Source of the DNA: Sulfitobacter sp. CW3
GTDB taxonomy: Bacteria > Pseudomonadota > Alphaproteobacteria > Rhodobacterales > Rhodobacteraceae
Length of the DNA stretch: 64,000 nucleotides
Reading direction: 5' to 3'
NCBI RefSeq assembly: GCF_019392245.1
Contig: NZ_JAHXRL010000009.1
Coordinates: 87,031-151,030, forward strand
In this document: piece by piece, positions 1 through 8,441 of the stretch
Position numbering within the stretch: position 1 is the stretch's first letter
Layout of the letters: every line of letters starts with the position of its first letter
Position numbers and translations under genes: made by a program
Notes under the pieces: generated by a model
What the model saw: the letters and a program-made list of their open reading frames with translations, nothing else
Databases searched by the model: none
What the model was told of the DNA's origin: nothing

Positions 1-2
1 TG

Positions 3-2132
3 CGCGCCGCTGCGGGACATCGGGCAGCCGTGTTCAAGGCGATCCGGGGGGGTGGGACGCAGAACAAATCCCAGCTGTCCAACCAGCTCGAATATCTCAC
101 GACGAAGTCCACCCACATCGTCGACAGCAGCGGGTTCCTGGATGGCAAATCCAAGCTTGATCGCGGCGAGATCAAAGACCTGACAGAGCGTTTTGCCAAG
201 CGGTGGGACGGCGGCTTCAAACCCAAGCTCGGGCAGACCACGCATCTGCTAATGTCCTTCCCGATTGGCACGCGCGGAGAGGATGTGCGCGACATCGCGA
301 CCGACGTGGCCGAGCGGTTCTTCCAAACCGATGAGGGGCACTTCGATTACATCATTGCGGTGCATGAGGACCGCGACCACCCGCATGCGCACCTCGTTTT
401 GAACCGCCGCTCGCAAGAGGGTGAGTTCTTCTATTTGGCGCGCAACCACCGGTTCAACTACGACGACTTTCGCTTGGCGATGGTCGAGGAAGCGGAAAAG
501 TATGGCGTGCGGCTGGAAGCCACGCGGCGGGTTGATCGCGGCGAGGTACATTACCCTCCCCGCACTCGCGAGATTTATGCCGCCAAGGAAGAAGGCAGGA
601 CGCCAATGGAGCGTGAACGTGTGGGCAAAGATCTGACCCGCACGCTTGCCGAGATAGCAAACACCAAAATCATGTTCCACTCGCTGGCTGCCGAGGCGTC
701 CTCTGAGAACCGCGAGGATATTGCCGAAGTGCTGTTCCGTGCGGGGGAGGTTTTGGCAAAGGGTGGTCACGTTGAAACCGCAGGAGGCATTTACATGGCC
801 GAAGATGAGTCATTCGAGTATCTGCGCAGCCGTTACGCGGAAAAGGTCGCCAACATCACAAACCTGATCGCGGCAAAGCCGGATGCGGAGCGGCCCGCGC
901 TGGAGAAGTCCCTCAACGCAATTCAAGGGCGGGTGCAGCATATGCAGCCGCTCGGGCTACGGTCCAATTCCCTCTCGGAGGTCCCGTCAGAAGGTGGAGT
1001 CTATTCTGAGGCCAATATTCAACAAGGCCAGTTGGAGCGTCTATCTGACCCACGGGTGTGCGCCCGCGTCGATGCGGCGTTGCGCGGCACGGGGATCAGC
1101 ACAGCGCAAGTTGTGGCTCGCATAGAAACAGGAGCGCAAAACGCGGCCCTTGAGCATCAATGGATCGCGGATGACCTGTCCAAGGTGGCCGAGGCGAAGG
1201 ATCTGAACCTTGAGCGCCGTGCGGATTTGGAACAGGCGCGGGATGTTCTCAATGATGTGCATGTGCAGCTGGGGACCATGTTGGAGCGGGAGGGCGTTCT
1301 GCGCCGTGACGGGGTCATTGAAGACGCCCGAGAGGTGCAGGCGCATGTGACTGAGGCCCAGATTGAAACGACTGCCAATGCCGTTCGCATCGAGACTCGA
1401 ATTGAAGCCGGGACTAAAGATCGGGACGAAGCGGTGATCGAAAGCCGTGCCGTAGAGCGTTTGGAGGACGAACAGCGGGACTATCTGCGCGACCATCCAG
1501 AGCTGATTGCACGCCCGACCGATGTGATCCGCACGGATGAGGAGGGCAGGGCGGTGATCGTAGATCGGGCCGCTGCAGAGCGGGTTATCGTTGAGGTTGA
1601 AGCTGCGCGTTTGGGCGCACACAGCAGGACGCCAATCTCAGTTTCCGTGGCCCGCGATCTGCAGGTCCGGTATCCTGATATGCCCGAGCAGCTGGCGGAG
1701 GGCCTCGGCGACACATACGCGCGTGTCTATGAAGCGCGCGACGCTGAACGGGAGGAAAACCTCACGGAGCGCGAGACGGACCGGGATGAGACGCCCGAAC
1801 TGTCCCGTGTTCTCGCCCATGAACTGGCGGGAGAGCTGTCATCGCCCTTCGAAACCCAGTCTGATCGCGAGGGGTTCCGCAAAGAGATAGCGCGGGTTCT
1901 TGATGATGGGCATCTGGATCGTCTGAAGGAGGGCGACAGCGACGCTTTGGAAAATGTCATCGAAGATCGCCTCGACCGGCTCTATGCCGCAAAGGTCTAT
2001 TTGCAATCGGATGCGGCGACGGCAAACTCGGAGGCGTTGCGACAGGTTGTCGACGAGTTGGCAGACGTTGAAGTCGAGAGACACCGCGCGGCAGACGTGG
2101 ACGGCGAGACGGAGCGGGGCCAGGTCCATTGA
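3..2132 (+). CDS. virD2: VirD2-type (MOB-P) conjugative relaxase, 5' end cut by window edge
   Basis: Relaxases of this type nick the transfer origin and stay covalently bound to the strand sent to the recipient. The frame is open to the left edge, and the codons before the first possible start (GTG at 30) already read as basic, protein-like sequence (GHRAAVFK), so the gene is probably truncated by the window. Counting from GTG-30, the three-histidine metal motif is HEDRDHPHAH (residues 112-121), and Tyr22 in LEYLTTK is the best candidate for the nicking tyrosine. The C-terminal two thirds is rich in Glu, Arg and Ala and looks helical, as in VirD2-family tails. virD4 starts within its stop codon, so the two are translationally coupled. 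The family call rests on the His motif and on context. No origin of transfer is visible. Confidence 0.88.
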   Translation, partial: RAAAGHRAAVFKAIRGGGTQNKSQLSNQLEYLTTKSTHIVDSSGFLDGKSKLDRGEIKDLTERFAKRWDGGFKPKLGQTTHLLMSFPIGTRGEDVRDIATDVAERFFQTDEGHFDYIIAVHEDRDHPHAHLVLNRRSQEGEFFYLARNHRFNYDDFRLAMVEEAEKYGVRLEATRRVDRGEVHYPPRTREIYAAKEEGRTPMERERVGKDLTRTLAEIANTKIMFHSLAAEASSENREDIAEVLFRAGEVLAKGGHVETAGGIYMAEDESFEYLRSRYAEKVANITNLIAAKPDAERPALEKSLNAIQGRVQHMQPLGLRSNSLSEVPSEGGVYSEANIQQGQLERLSDPRVCARVDAALRGTGISTAQVVARIETGAQNAALEHQWIADDLSKVAEAKDLNLERRADLEQARDVLNDVHVQLGTMLEREGVLRRDGVIEDAREVQAHVTEAQIETTANAVRIETRIEAGTKDRDEAVIESRAVERLEDEQRDYLRDHPELIARPTDVIRTDEEGRAVIVDRAAAERVIVEVEAARLGAHSRTPISVSVARDLQVRYPDMPEQLAEGLGDTYARVYEARDAEREENLTERETDRDETPELSRVLAHELAGELSSPFETQSDREGFRKEIARVLDDGHLDRLKEGDSDALENVIEDRLDRLYAAKVYLQSDAATANSEALRQVVDELADVEVERHRAADVDGETERGQVH

Positions 2133-4132
2133 GTGGATCCATGGGCAGGCTGCGGATAGCCATCGGGGTGGTTCTCGTGACTTTGGTGGCAGGCGCGATG
2201 GGCTACACCATTGCCTCGGCTGTGCTGACCTTTAAGGCACTTGGGTTCAGCGCCGATATCGATTTTGGATATATCGCGCAGAACTACCTCTGGATCAGAG
2301 ACAGACGGCCGGATGATTTCCAGTTGATCAACTTGATCATCGGCGGTGCTGCCGTCGCCGGGCTGATGATGAGCCTTGCGATGTCCGGCTCCGCCCTCAC
2401 ACGCTTTGGCCAGACCCATTGGCAAAAGCGCGGCGAGATGAAAGCCAACGGGTTCTTTGGAAAGCCCGGCACCGGGTTTATTCTGGGCAAATTGGGCAGC
2501 CCAAAGTCGCGGGCCCGCTACATCACCTCTAAGGTTTTTCCCCATGCCCTGATCGTGGCACCAACGGGGCGCGGTAAAACCAGCGGCTTTGTGATCCCGA
2601 ACCTGCTCACATGGCAGGGGTCTGCCGTCACGTTGGATGTAAAGGGCGAGTGTTTTGAAGCCACGGCGCGTCACCGTGCCGCCCAGGGCGACAAGGTCTA
2701 CCGCTTTGCGCCCACGGACTGGGAAGGCAAGCGGGCGCATCGCTACAATCCGCTTTTGCGCATCTATGAACTGAAAGACCCCGCACGTCAGCAGATGGAA
2801 TTGCAGTTACTGGCGACCCTGTTCCTGCAAAGCGACAATGACCGTGTGCAGGGTCTTCTGAAGGGCGGTATCGATCTCTTCGTGGCGGCAGGCTTGCTGG
2901 CCTTCCAGCGCAAGAAGCCGAACCTGGGCGAGATCTACCGGATCGCGGCCTCGGGTGGCAACAAGCAGAAAGAATATGTGGCGCGGAGCCACGAGATTGA
3001 CAACAAAGCTGCAAAGCTGATCTTTACGCGGCTGGCGTCCACCAACAACGATACGCTGACGTCTTATGTCTCGCTTCTGATGACGTCAGGTCTGGATCAA
3101 TGGCAGAACCCCGCGATTGACGAGGCAACGCAGGTTTCCGACTTTGATTTCCGCACGATCCGCAAAAAGCCATTCACTGTGTATTTGGTCGTGCAGCCTC
3201 TGATGGTGAAGCCACTCGCGCCGCTGATCCGATTGTTTTTCTCAGACCTTCTCTCGGCGATGCAAGAGAAGGAACCGAGCAAAGATGAGCCCTGGCCCGT
3301 GATGATCATGCTCGATGAGTTCAACCGTCTTGGCAAAATGCCGATTGTGGTCGAGAGCATTGAAACCCTGCGCACTTACCGTGGTCACTTGGCGGTTGTG
3401 ACTCAAACCATCCCCGCCCTCGATGAGATCTATGGTGAAAATACCCGCCGCGCGTTGCAGGGCAACGCAGGCGTAAAGCTCTATCTCACCCCTTCGGATG
3501 AAAAGACCATTGAGGAGTTGAGTAAAGCCGTGGGCAAGACGACAAAGACGGTCATCACGCGGTCGCGATCCATCGGTAAGAACCCGTTCGAGGGGCGGAG
3601 TCAGTCCACACGGACAGAAGAAACTTCTCTATTGCCCGAAGATGAAGCGCGCCGGTTGCCGCTCGATGAAATTATTATGGTTGTGGATGCGCAGATGCCA
3701 GTGCGGGCGAAACGGATCCAGTATTTTGATGATCGGCTGTTTGCGGCGATCCATGGGGCGCAGAGGGGGGAGCTGCCTTTTCCAGTGATGGGAGGAGGTG
3801 GGGCAGATGGATCAGGCTCTGAATCGGGAGGTTCAGGGCAGAGTTCGAAACGAGACGGCATTGGCGCTCAGCCTCATAGGCCTGGGGAGCGCTCAAATGG
3901 CCCGCAGGAGATGAGTGCTGCTAAATCGGCCTCTCGCCTCAAAAAACGTTCGTGGGCTGTTCAAGTCGTTGTCGAAGAAGGGCAACGACAGCAGGAAATG
4001 AACTTTGCCGATCAAGGCGAAATGCAACTTGAGGAACGCGACGGTGGCGACCGAGATCGTCTCGATCTGGCGGTGGATGATCTGGGAGGGCTGGAAGACC
4101 AGTTGAAGCAGGCGGAGATGGATCAGGAGTAA
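2129..4132 (+). CDS. virD4: VirD4/TraG type IV coupling ATPase
   Basis: The coupling protein links the relaxase-DNA complex to the type IV secretion channel at the inner membrane. Two N-terminal membrane segments (about residues 8-34 and 66-90) precede the ATPase, with Walker A APTGRGKT (144-151) and Walker B VMIMLDEFNRLG near residue 391. The start is TTG at 2129, overlapping the relaxase stop by 4 bases; ATG at 2141 is an alternative. Past about residue 555 the protein turns Gly/Ser-rich and then highly charged. That tail is unlike the ATPase core and may be a species-specific extension or a frame change. A 35-codon ORF with a strong Shine-Dalgarno (SD) sequence lies inside this tail in another frame (3807-3914). 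Confidence 0.93.
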   Translation: MSGSMGRLRIAIGVVLVTLVAGAMGYTIASAVLTFKALGFSADIDFGYIAQNYLWIRDRRPDDFQLINLIIGGAAVAGLMMSLAMSGSALTRFGQTHWQKRGEMKANGFFGKPGTGFILGKLGSPKSRARYITSKVFPHALIVAPTGRGKTSGFVIPNLLTWQGSAVTLDVKGECFEATARHRAAQGDKVYRFAPTDWEGKRAHRYNPLLRIYELKDPARQQMELQLLATLFLQSDNDRVQGLLKGGIDLFVAAGLLAFQRKKPNLGEIYRIAASGGNKQKEYVARSHEIDNKAAKLIFTRLASTNNDTLTSYVSLLMTSGLDQWQNPAIDEATQVSDFDFRTIRKKPFTVYLVVQPLMVKPLAPLIRLFFSDLLSAMQEKEPSKDEPWPVMIMLDEFNRLGKMPIVVESIETLRTYRGHLAVVTQTIPALDEIYGENTRRALQGNAGVKLYLTPSDEKTIEELSKAVGKTTKTVITRSRSIGKNPFEGRSQSTRTEETSLLPEDEARRLPLDEIIMVVDAQMPVRAKRIQYFDDRLFAAIHGAQRGELPFPVMGGGGADGSGSESGGSGQSSKRDGIGAQPHRPGERSNGPQEMSAAKSASRLKKRSWAVQVVVEEGQRQQEMNFADQGEMQLEERDGGDRDRLDLAVDDLGGLEDQLKQAEMDQE

Positions 4133-4320
4133 CGCAACCATTGAGCGCGCGTAATTCACCGAACCAGTCGTTCGCCGCACCAGATTTGAAGGACGGCAGA
4201 GCGGGACTAAGCACCATTTCGCTGCGGCTGCGCCAGTGGCCGCTTCAGCTCAATCCGAAAAAACGGTTAAACCTAGAGAACCCACAAGGGAATGCTTTCC
4301 CCCGCTGCAGGCTACATCAC
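4133..4320. other. Convergent intergenic gap between virD4 and the TRAP genes
   Basis: This 188-base spacer separates the rightward virD4 from the leftward TRAP large permease. I see no convincing gene, terminator hairpin or repeat in it. It marks the left edge of the cargo block between the coupling protein and the VirB operon. Confidence 0.5.
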
Positions 4321-5694
4321 TCACCGCTGTATCAATTGCGGCGCATCGGCATCCCCAAGGGCCATTTCGGGCAGCCAAGTGATAAGCTGAGGAAACGAGA
4401 TCAGCGCCGCGATCAATGCAATCTCAATGGCAACAAGGGGTACCGCTCCGCGATAGATATCAGACAGATTGATACCCTTCGGTGCGGCCATCTTGGCAAA
4501 GAACAGGGCATAACCGAAAGGGGGCGTCAGAAAAGACGTCTGCAACGCCAAGGCTATCAGGCCAGCGATCCAGATTTGTGCAAAGTAGGCAGAGCCGACG
4601 TGATCTGCGAAGTCGAGCTCTGAAATAATCGGCATCAGTACGGGTACAAAGACCAGCAGCACCTCGATCCAGTCAAAAACAAACCCAAGTATGATGATCA
4701 CGCCAAGGAGCATGGCCAACAGTTCCCACCGGGTGAGATCGAATGCGGATATCCAGTCGAAGATCACATTTGGTCCACCAACGAGGTGGAAACTGAGCGA
4801 AAACACCGATGCGCCAAGTACGATGAAGAAGACCATCGACGTCATCGTGCTTGTCTGCACCGTGACAGAGTTTAACGACGAGAAAGACAGACGCTTTCGC
4901 GCCAGAGCAACCAAAAGCGCGCCAAACACCCCTACTCCAGCCGCCTCTGTTAGTGTCGCAAAGCCCAGAATGATGCTGAGCGGAATGGATGCGATAACCG
5001 CGACAGACGCGAGTACAAACAAGAGGTCTGACACAAGATTGGTCTTGGGTGCGTCCAGCGGGATTTCGACCGTTTTTCTCAAGGTGACCGCAAAGTAGAC
5101 CGCGAAGGCCATGACCATCAGAAGCACAGGTACGATGAGGGCCACATACATCAATCCGATGCGCAGATAGAACACGTTCGAGATGAAGAACAGCATCACG
5201 GCTGGCGGGAACACGACACCCAATGCTCCAGAAGCTGCGACAGCGCCTCCTGCGGTTCGCGGTGCGTAGCCCGACGCCATCATCGGGGCATAGGCCACCA
5301 ACGCCACAGTTATGACGGAAGCACCGATCACCCCGGCGGCGGGCGCAAGAACGAGGCCGATCAGCAAAGTCGCAATGGCGTAGCGACCGGGAACGCCTGT
5401 CAGAAGACGCCCCAGCAAGCGAAACATGGTTTCGGCAACGCCGCTGGCATTCAGGATCAGGCCAAGAAAAATCAGCATTGGAACGCTGGTGAATTGGACG
5501 GATTCATTGGTCAGTACACCACGGGCTCGCAGGTAGATCAGCCCCAGATGCTGAAAATCAGTGATCCCCACCCAAACCGCAGCCACAAACCCCAAGAAGC
5601 CTGTCCCCGCGAGCACCAGAGCCACCGGAAAGCCGCTGAAGACCCCGATGGCCATCACGACAAGCATGGCAACCGTGAAGACCTCATTCACCAT
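4321..5694 (-). CDS. dctM: TRAP transporter large permease (DctM family)
   Basis: This is the large membrane subunit of a tripartite ATP-independent periplasmic (TRAP) transporter, the sodium-driven channel for carboxylate-type solutes. The protein of about 457 residues is almost entirely hydrophobic helices from the N-terminal MVNEVFTVAMLVVMAIGVF onward, with family-typical stretches such as GVIGASVITVALVAYAPMM and SGALGVVFPPAVML. The ATG at 5694 is chosen because it overlaps the small-permease stop (ATGGTGAATGA). A 13-codon upstream extension in the same frame lies inside the neighbour and is unlikely to be used. No DctP binding protein is adjacent, so the substrate is unknown. Confidence 0.92.
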   Translation of the reverse strand: MVNEVFTVAMLVVMAIGVFSGFPVALVLAGTGFLGFVAAVWVGITDFQHLGLIYLRARGVLTNESVQFTSVPMLIFLGLILNASGVAETMFRLLGRLLTGVPGRYAIATLLIGLVLAPAAGVIGASVITVALVAYAPMMASGYAPRTAGGAVAASGALGVVFPPAVMLFFISNVFYLRIGLMYVALIVPVLLMVMAFAVYFAVTLRKTVEIPLDAPKTNLVSDLLFVLASVAVIASIPLSIILGFATLTEAAGVGVFGALLVALARKRLSFSSLNSVTVQTSTMTSMVFFIVLGASVFSLSFHLVGGPNVIFDWISAFDLTRWELLAMLLGVIIILGFVFDWIEVLLVFVPVLMPIISELDFADHVGSAYFAQIWIAGLIALALQTSFLTPPFGYALFFAKMAAPKGINLSDIYRGAVPLVAIEIALIAALISFPQLITWLPEMALGDADAPQLIQR

Positions 5695-6205
5695 TGTGCA
5701 GGCCGCTTGCTTGTTCCGGTGCACCTTGCGCACGTCTCCCTGTCAGAAAGGCGATGTTGCGAAGGGCTACGATCATCCCGGCAAGAGCCAGCAAGATGGG
5801 GCCGATGACCCCGGCAATGCGTTGTGCCCACAACTGGGTTTCCGCGTATTTCGTGGTGCGCATCAAACCGTCCCATCCGTAGTAGGTCAGGATGGCAGCA
5901 AGCGGCAGAAGGACAAAAAGGCCGCCAATCAGTTCGATCCAAGCAATGCGGCGGGCGGACCAATGTCTGCGAAGAACATCAACGCGCACGTGACCGTCGC
6001 GCAGATAGGTATACCCAAAGGTCAAGAAAATCAGGATGAACAGCAGTGACGTGGACAGGTCCGGCAAATAGCTCGACACGCCAAGGTGTAGCTTGCGATC
6101 CAGCATCTGAAGCGCGCCATAAGCGGCAATCGAAACAACGGTCAGCCATGCAGTCACGACGCCGATGCCGCGAATGCCAAGGTCAATCCAATCCCAAAAT
6201 CTCAA
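5684..6205 (-). CDS. dctQ: TRAP transporter small permease (DctQ family)
   Basis: This is the four-helix small membrane subunit that pairs with DctM. The 173-residue length and helix pattern fit the family: hydrophobic segments start near residues 12, 47, 88 and 132, and GYTYLRDGHVRVDVL is the usual conserved loop after helix 2. The only start that keeps the first helix is TTG at 6205, preceded by an AAAGGA SD sequence. Its stop overlaps the dctM start by 11 bases. Upstream lies a remnant-bearing spacer instead of a dctP gene, so the operon may have lost its binding protein or use one encoded elsewhere. Confidence 0.88.
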   Translation of the reverse strand: MRFWDWIDLGIRGIGVVTAWLTVVSIAAYGALQMLDRKLHLGVSSYLPDLSTSLLFILIFLTFGYTYLRDGHVRVDVLRRHWSARRIAWIELIGGLFVLLPLAAILTYYGWDGLMRTTKYAETQLWAQRIAGVIGPILLALAGMIVALRNIAFLTGRRAQGAPEQASGLHNGE

Positions 6206-6452
6206 GCCTAGTCCTTTCCCAAAATACTTTGCCTGTTAGCTGTTATCTGCCTTGATATTCCCCTTGCGGTGGCCTTTGTTCGGGCTTTTCCGGTGTGTCT
6301 TCCGTTGCGCGGAACCCACCCAGAATGTGGCTGTTCATGCCGCCGCCTTCAGATCGGAACGTGCATCACCGTTTTTGGATAAGTTCCATCAGAAGGACAC
6401 AATCAAAACGGTCATTTCTCATAAAGCCTCTGGCCCAGAGTTCATTCGAGTT
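6206..6452. other. Intergenic region with decayed sequence
   Basis: This 247-base spacer between dctQ and the first CopG-like gene has no complete ORF with a plausible start. Its middle (6307-6357) is a degenerate copy of the CDF-lspA gene junction, so the spacer is partly debris of an older copy of the metal-resistance block. Confidence 0.6.
6307..6357 (-). repeat. Degenerate 51-base copy of the CDF/lspA junction
   Basis: This segment matches 7501-7551 at 44 of 51 aligned bases by eye, without gaps. In the intact copy the segment spans the last codons of the CDF exporter and the first codons of lspA, including the ATGA overlap. Here neither gene continues. It is best read as a relic of a duplicated or replaced lspA-CDF unit in the same orientation. 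Confidence 0.7.
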
Positions 6453-6920
6453 CTAAGCTGCGGAATAGCTCGTAAAGACCTCGCTGCTACCATCCCGGCG
6501 GATCAAGAACACATCATAAGCTTCACGCTGATCTTCTGGGCCCATTCCAGGCGACCCATAGGGCATGCCAGGAACAGCGAGACCGACAGCATCTGGCCGT
6601 TCAGCCAACAGGCGGCGGATGTCGGCGACCGGCACGTGCCCTTCGATCATGTAACCCTCAATCTCGCCCGTGTGGCACGATATCATTCTTTGCGGGATGC
6701 CGTTGTCCAGCTTGTGACGCATCATAAGAGTCCCAAAGCTCCGCTCCTCGGTGACGCGAAAGCCCTCCTGCCTAAGAATGGCGACCCAGGCGCGACAGCA
6801 GCCGCAATTAGGGTCTTTGAGAACGTGGATTGTTGGTGCAACTTGCGCAAATGCCGCAAGCGGCGCGGCGCTGGCAATGCCAGCGACGGCGGTCAAAATT
6901 TGGCGGCGCGTTATGTGCAT
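6453..6920 (-). CDS. CopG-like DUF411 periplasmic metal-binding protein, copy 1
   Basis: DUF411 proteins, including the copper-resistance protein CopG, bind copper through a CxCC motif. Here that motif is CGCC at residues 39-42 in KDPNCGCC, with further candidate ligands Cys82-His83 and His95. The N-terminus has a twin-arginine-like export signal (TRRQILTAVAGIASA, with AFAQ before the mature part). ATG at 6920 is chosen because AAGGAG precedes it at good spacing and it puts the signal at the N-terminus. An upstream in-frame ATG at 7019, just after lspA, would add 33 residues before the signal. A close paralogue lies at 8836-9303 on the other strand. Copper handling is family knowledge; the metal here is inferred. 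Confidence 0.87.
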   Translation of the reverse strand: MHITRRQILTAVAGIASAAPLAAFAQVAPTIHVLKDPNCGCCRAWVAILRQEGFRVTEERSFGTLMMRHKLDNGIPQRMISCHTGEIEGYMIEGHVPVADIRRLLAERPDAVGLAVPGMPYGSPGMGPEDQREAYDVFLIRRDGSSEVFTSYSAA

Positions 6921-7022
6921 CGCATTTCTCCTTTTGGATGGCATGTCTTGTGCGGGCCTTGGGTTGCGCAGTTGGGCGAACGTGCTGTCGAAGCCCTTTG
7001 CGGATGGTATGCCGGACATCGT

Positions 7023-7532
7023 TTATCTCCCCGTGATATTTCCCTCGCGTTGGTCTTGTACCTGATGTCCCGGCTTACCTTTCGTCGCGCGAAAGCTGTC
7101 CCAGAACAGCAATGCTGCCCCACAAAAGATCGCCACGTCAGCCAAGTTGAAGGACGGCCAGTGGTATGACCCGTAGTGGAAGTCGAGAAAGTCAGGGACG
7201 GCCTGATAGCGCAGACGGTCAAGGATATTGCCAAGCGCGCCTCCGATGATCAGACCGAGCGCCGCACCTGTCAGCCTGTCCGGAGCCTTCCACAGCCAGA
7301 TCAGCAGCCATGCCACGACCACGGCAGCAAGTGCGACCAGACCCCACCAGGGTACGACCCCGCCGAGCATACCGAAGCTGACCCCATCGTTCAAAACCCG
7401 CACGAGGTTGAGAAAGGGCAGAACCTCGACCCCGTTCTCAAGCGCCGGGGAGTTCAGGGCAAGAGCCTTGGTGCCCTGATCAACACCAAACGCGGCGATG
7501 GCGCAAAGCCCACCGAGAACGCGGCTGTTCAT
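7023..7532 (-). CDS. lspA: Lipoprotein signal peptidase II (LspA)
   Basis: This inner-membrane aspartic protease cleaves prolipoprotein signal peptides. The 169-residue protein has four hydrophobic segments and both catalytic aspartates in family context: Asp105 in GNILDRL and Asp132 in FNLADVAI. The usual NTGAAF motif reads NDGVSFG (residues 48-54). The start overlaps the CDF stop as ATGA. An lspA next to a cation exporter and an ArsR/MerR sensor is a recurrent layout in mobile cadmium/lead resistance (pbrBC/cadA-lspA types), so this is probably an accessory copy rather than the housekeeping enzyme. That role is inferred from context. Confidence 0.92.
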   Translation of the reverse strand: MNSRVLGGLCAIAAFGVDQGTKALALNSPALENGVEVLPFLNLVRVLNDGVSFGMLGGVVPWWGLVALAAVVVAWLLIWLWKAPDRLTGAALGLIIGGALGNILDRLRYQAVPDFLDFHYGSYHWPSFNLADVAIFCGAALLFWDSFRATKGKPGHQVQDQREGNITGR

Positions 7533-8383
7533 GCCACCGCCTTCAGATCGGCCCGCGCGTCGCGGATGATCGCCCATGACGAGTGCAGGAACAGTCCGGC
7601 GATCCCGAAGGCTACGATGAGATCGGGCCATGCGCTGCCTAGCCAAACCACCAGCCCGGCGGCGATAACGACTGCGGCGTTGCCGATGGCGTCGTTGCGC
7701 GAGAACAGCCAGACAGCGCGCATGTTCGCGTCGCCCTTGCGGTACCGCAGCAACGGCAGCACGGAGATGACATTTATCACAAGAGCAATCAGGCCCAGAA
7801 TCCCCATCAAAGTGGCGTCTGGGGTTGTCGGCTCGAATGCCCTTATGATGGTCGTGCCAAAGACTCCAAGACCAAGCAGGCCGAGGAAGATGCCCTGGAT
7901 CAGAGCCGACCGCGCTCGCCAAGCGAGGCTCCAGCCGATGGCCAACAGGCCGAGGAAGGTGATTGCGCCGTCGCCGATGAAATCCAACGCGTCGGCCTTC
8001 ACGGCCTGTGACCCGGCAATGAACCCGCCGATCATTTCAAGAACGCCATAACCAACATTCAGGATCACAACGATCCAGAGCGCGCGGCGATAGCCAGGGT
8101 CCTGATGGGCCGCACCTTGCTGAATATCTTCGTCGCTCTCGATGCGGTCAAACCCATACCCTGTTGTCTCGACGGCTTTTTCAATTTCCGGCAAGCGCGC
8201 TTCGGGAGCTGTCAAAGTCATTATGTGCGTTGCAGTAGACACTTTCACGGCGTCAGGCGCGATACCTGCAGATTGCGCCGCCCGCTCGATCTGGGCGGCA
8301 TCCTTGGCGCAATCCATACCGGAAACGCGGTAACGGAAGGATGGGATATCTGCCGCCGAACCGGTGCTATCAGCGTTGGCCAT
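7529..8383 (-). CDS. CDF-family cation exporter with N-terminal HMA-like domain
   Basis: Cation diffusion facilitators export divalent metals such as Zn, Cd, Co or Fe by proton antiport. Residues 15-80 form an HMA-like domain whose metal loop is GMDCAKD (22-28), with one Cys instead of the usual two. Six membrane helices follow from about residue 101. The helix 2 metal site is D131-x2-D134 (KADALDFIGDG). In helix 5 it reads RNDAIGN (229-235), where many family members have an Asp at the last position. ATG at 8383 has an AGGAGA SD sequence; longer upstream readings overlap the divergent regulator. It is coupled to lspA by ATGA. Cd or Pb as substrate is inferred from the CmtR-like regulator. 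Confidence 0.88.
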   Translation of the reverse strand: MANADSTGSAADIPSFRYRVSGMDCAKDAAQIERAAQSAGIAPDAVKVSTATHIMTLTAPEARLPEIEKAVETTGYGFDRIESDEDIQQGAAHQDPGYRRALWIVVILNVGYGVLEMIGGFIAGSQAVKADALDFIGDGAITFLGLLAIGWSLAWRARSALIQGIFLGLLGLGVFGTTIIRAFEPTTPDATLMGILGLIALVINVISVLPLLRYRKGDANMRAVWLFSRNDAIGNAAVVIAAGLVVWLGSAWPDLIVAFGIAGLFLHSSWAIIRDARADLKAVA

Positions 8384-8421
8384 GATCGCAGTTCTCCTGC
8401 TAAAGTGGATCAAAGGATAAT

Positions 8422-8441
8422 ATATCAGTGAGCAATGATAT
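8422..8441. promoter_or_regulatory. Candidate ArsR-family operator between the exporter and its regulator
   Basis: A perfect inverted repeat ATATCA-N8-TGATAT lies in the divergent region and runs over the regulator start codon. It is about 40 bases before the exporter ATG. SmtB/ArsR regulators bind AT-rich dyads near their own start, so this is the best local operator candidate. The spacing and half-site length are not diagnostic. Confidence 0.45.

Noticed and set aside
3893..4217. Minus-strand ORFs opposite the virD4 tail as a possible transposase remnant
   Set aside because: No transposase motif or terminal inverted repeat could be recognised, so no insertion sequence is claimed.
6921..7019. 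33-residue N-terminal extension of CopG-like copy 1 from ATG 7019
   Set aside because: Although GGGAGA precedes that ATG, the extension would bury the export signal, and ATG 6920 has a better-placed AAGGAG.
6252..7169. 305-codon plus-strand ORF over the CopG-like gene
   Set aside because: It runs opposite to the CopG-like gene and the lspA end, shows no domain, and is His/Arg-rich in the manner of a shadow frame.
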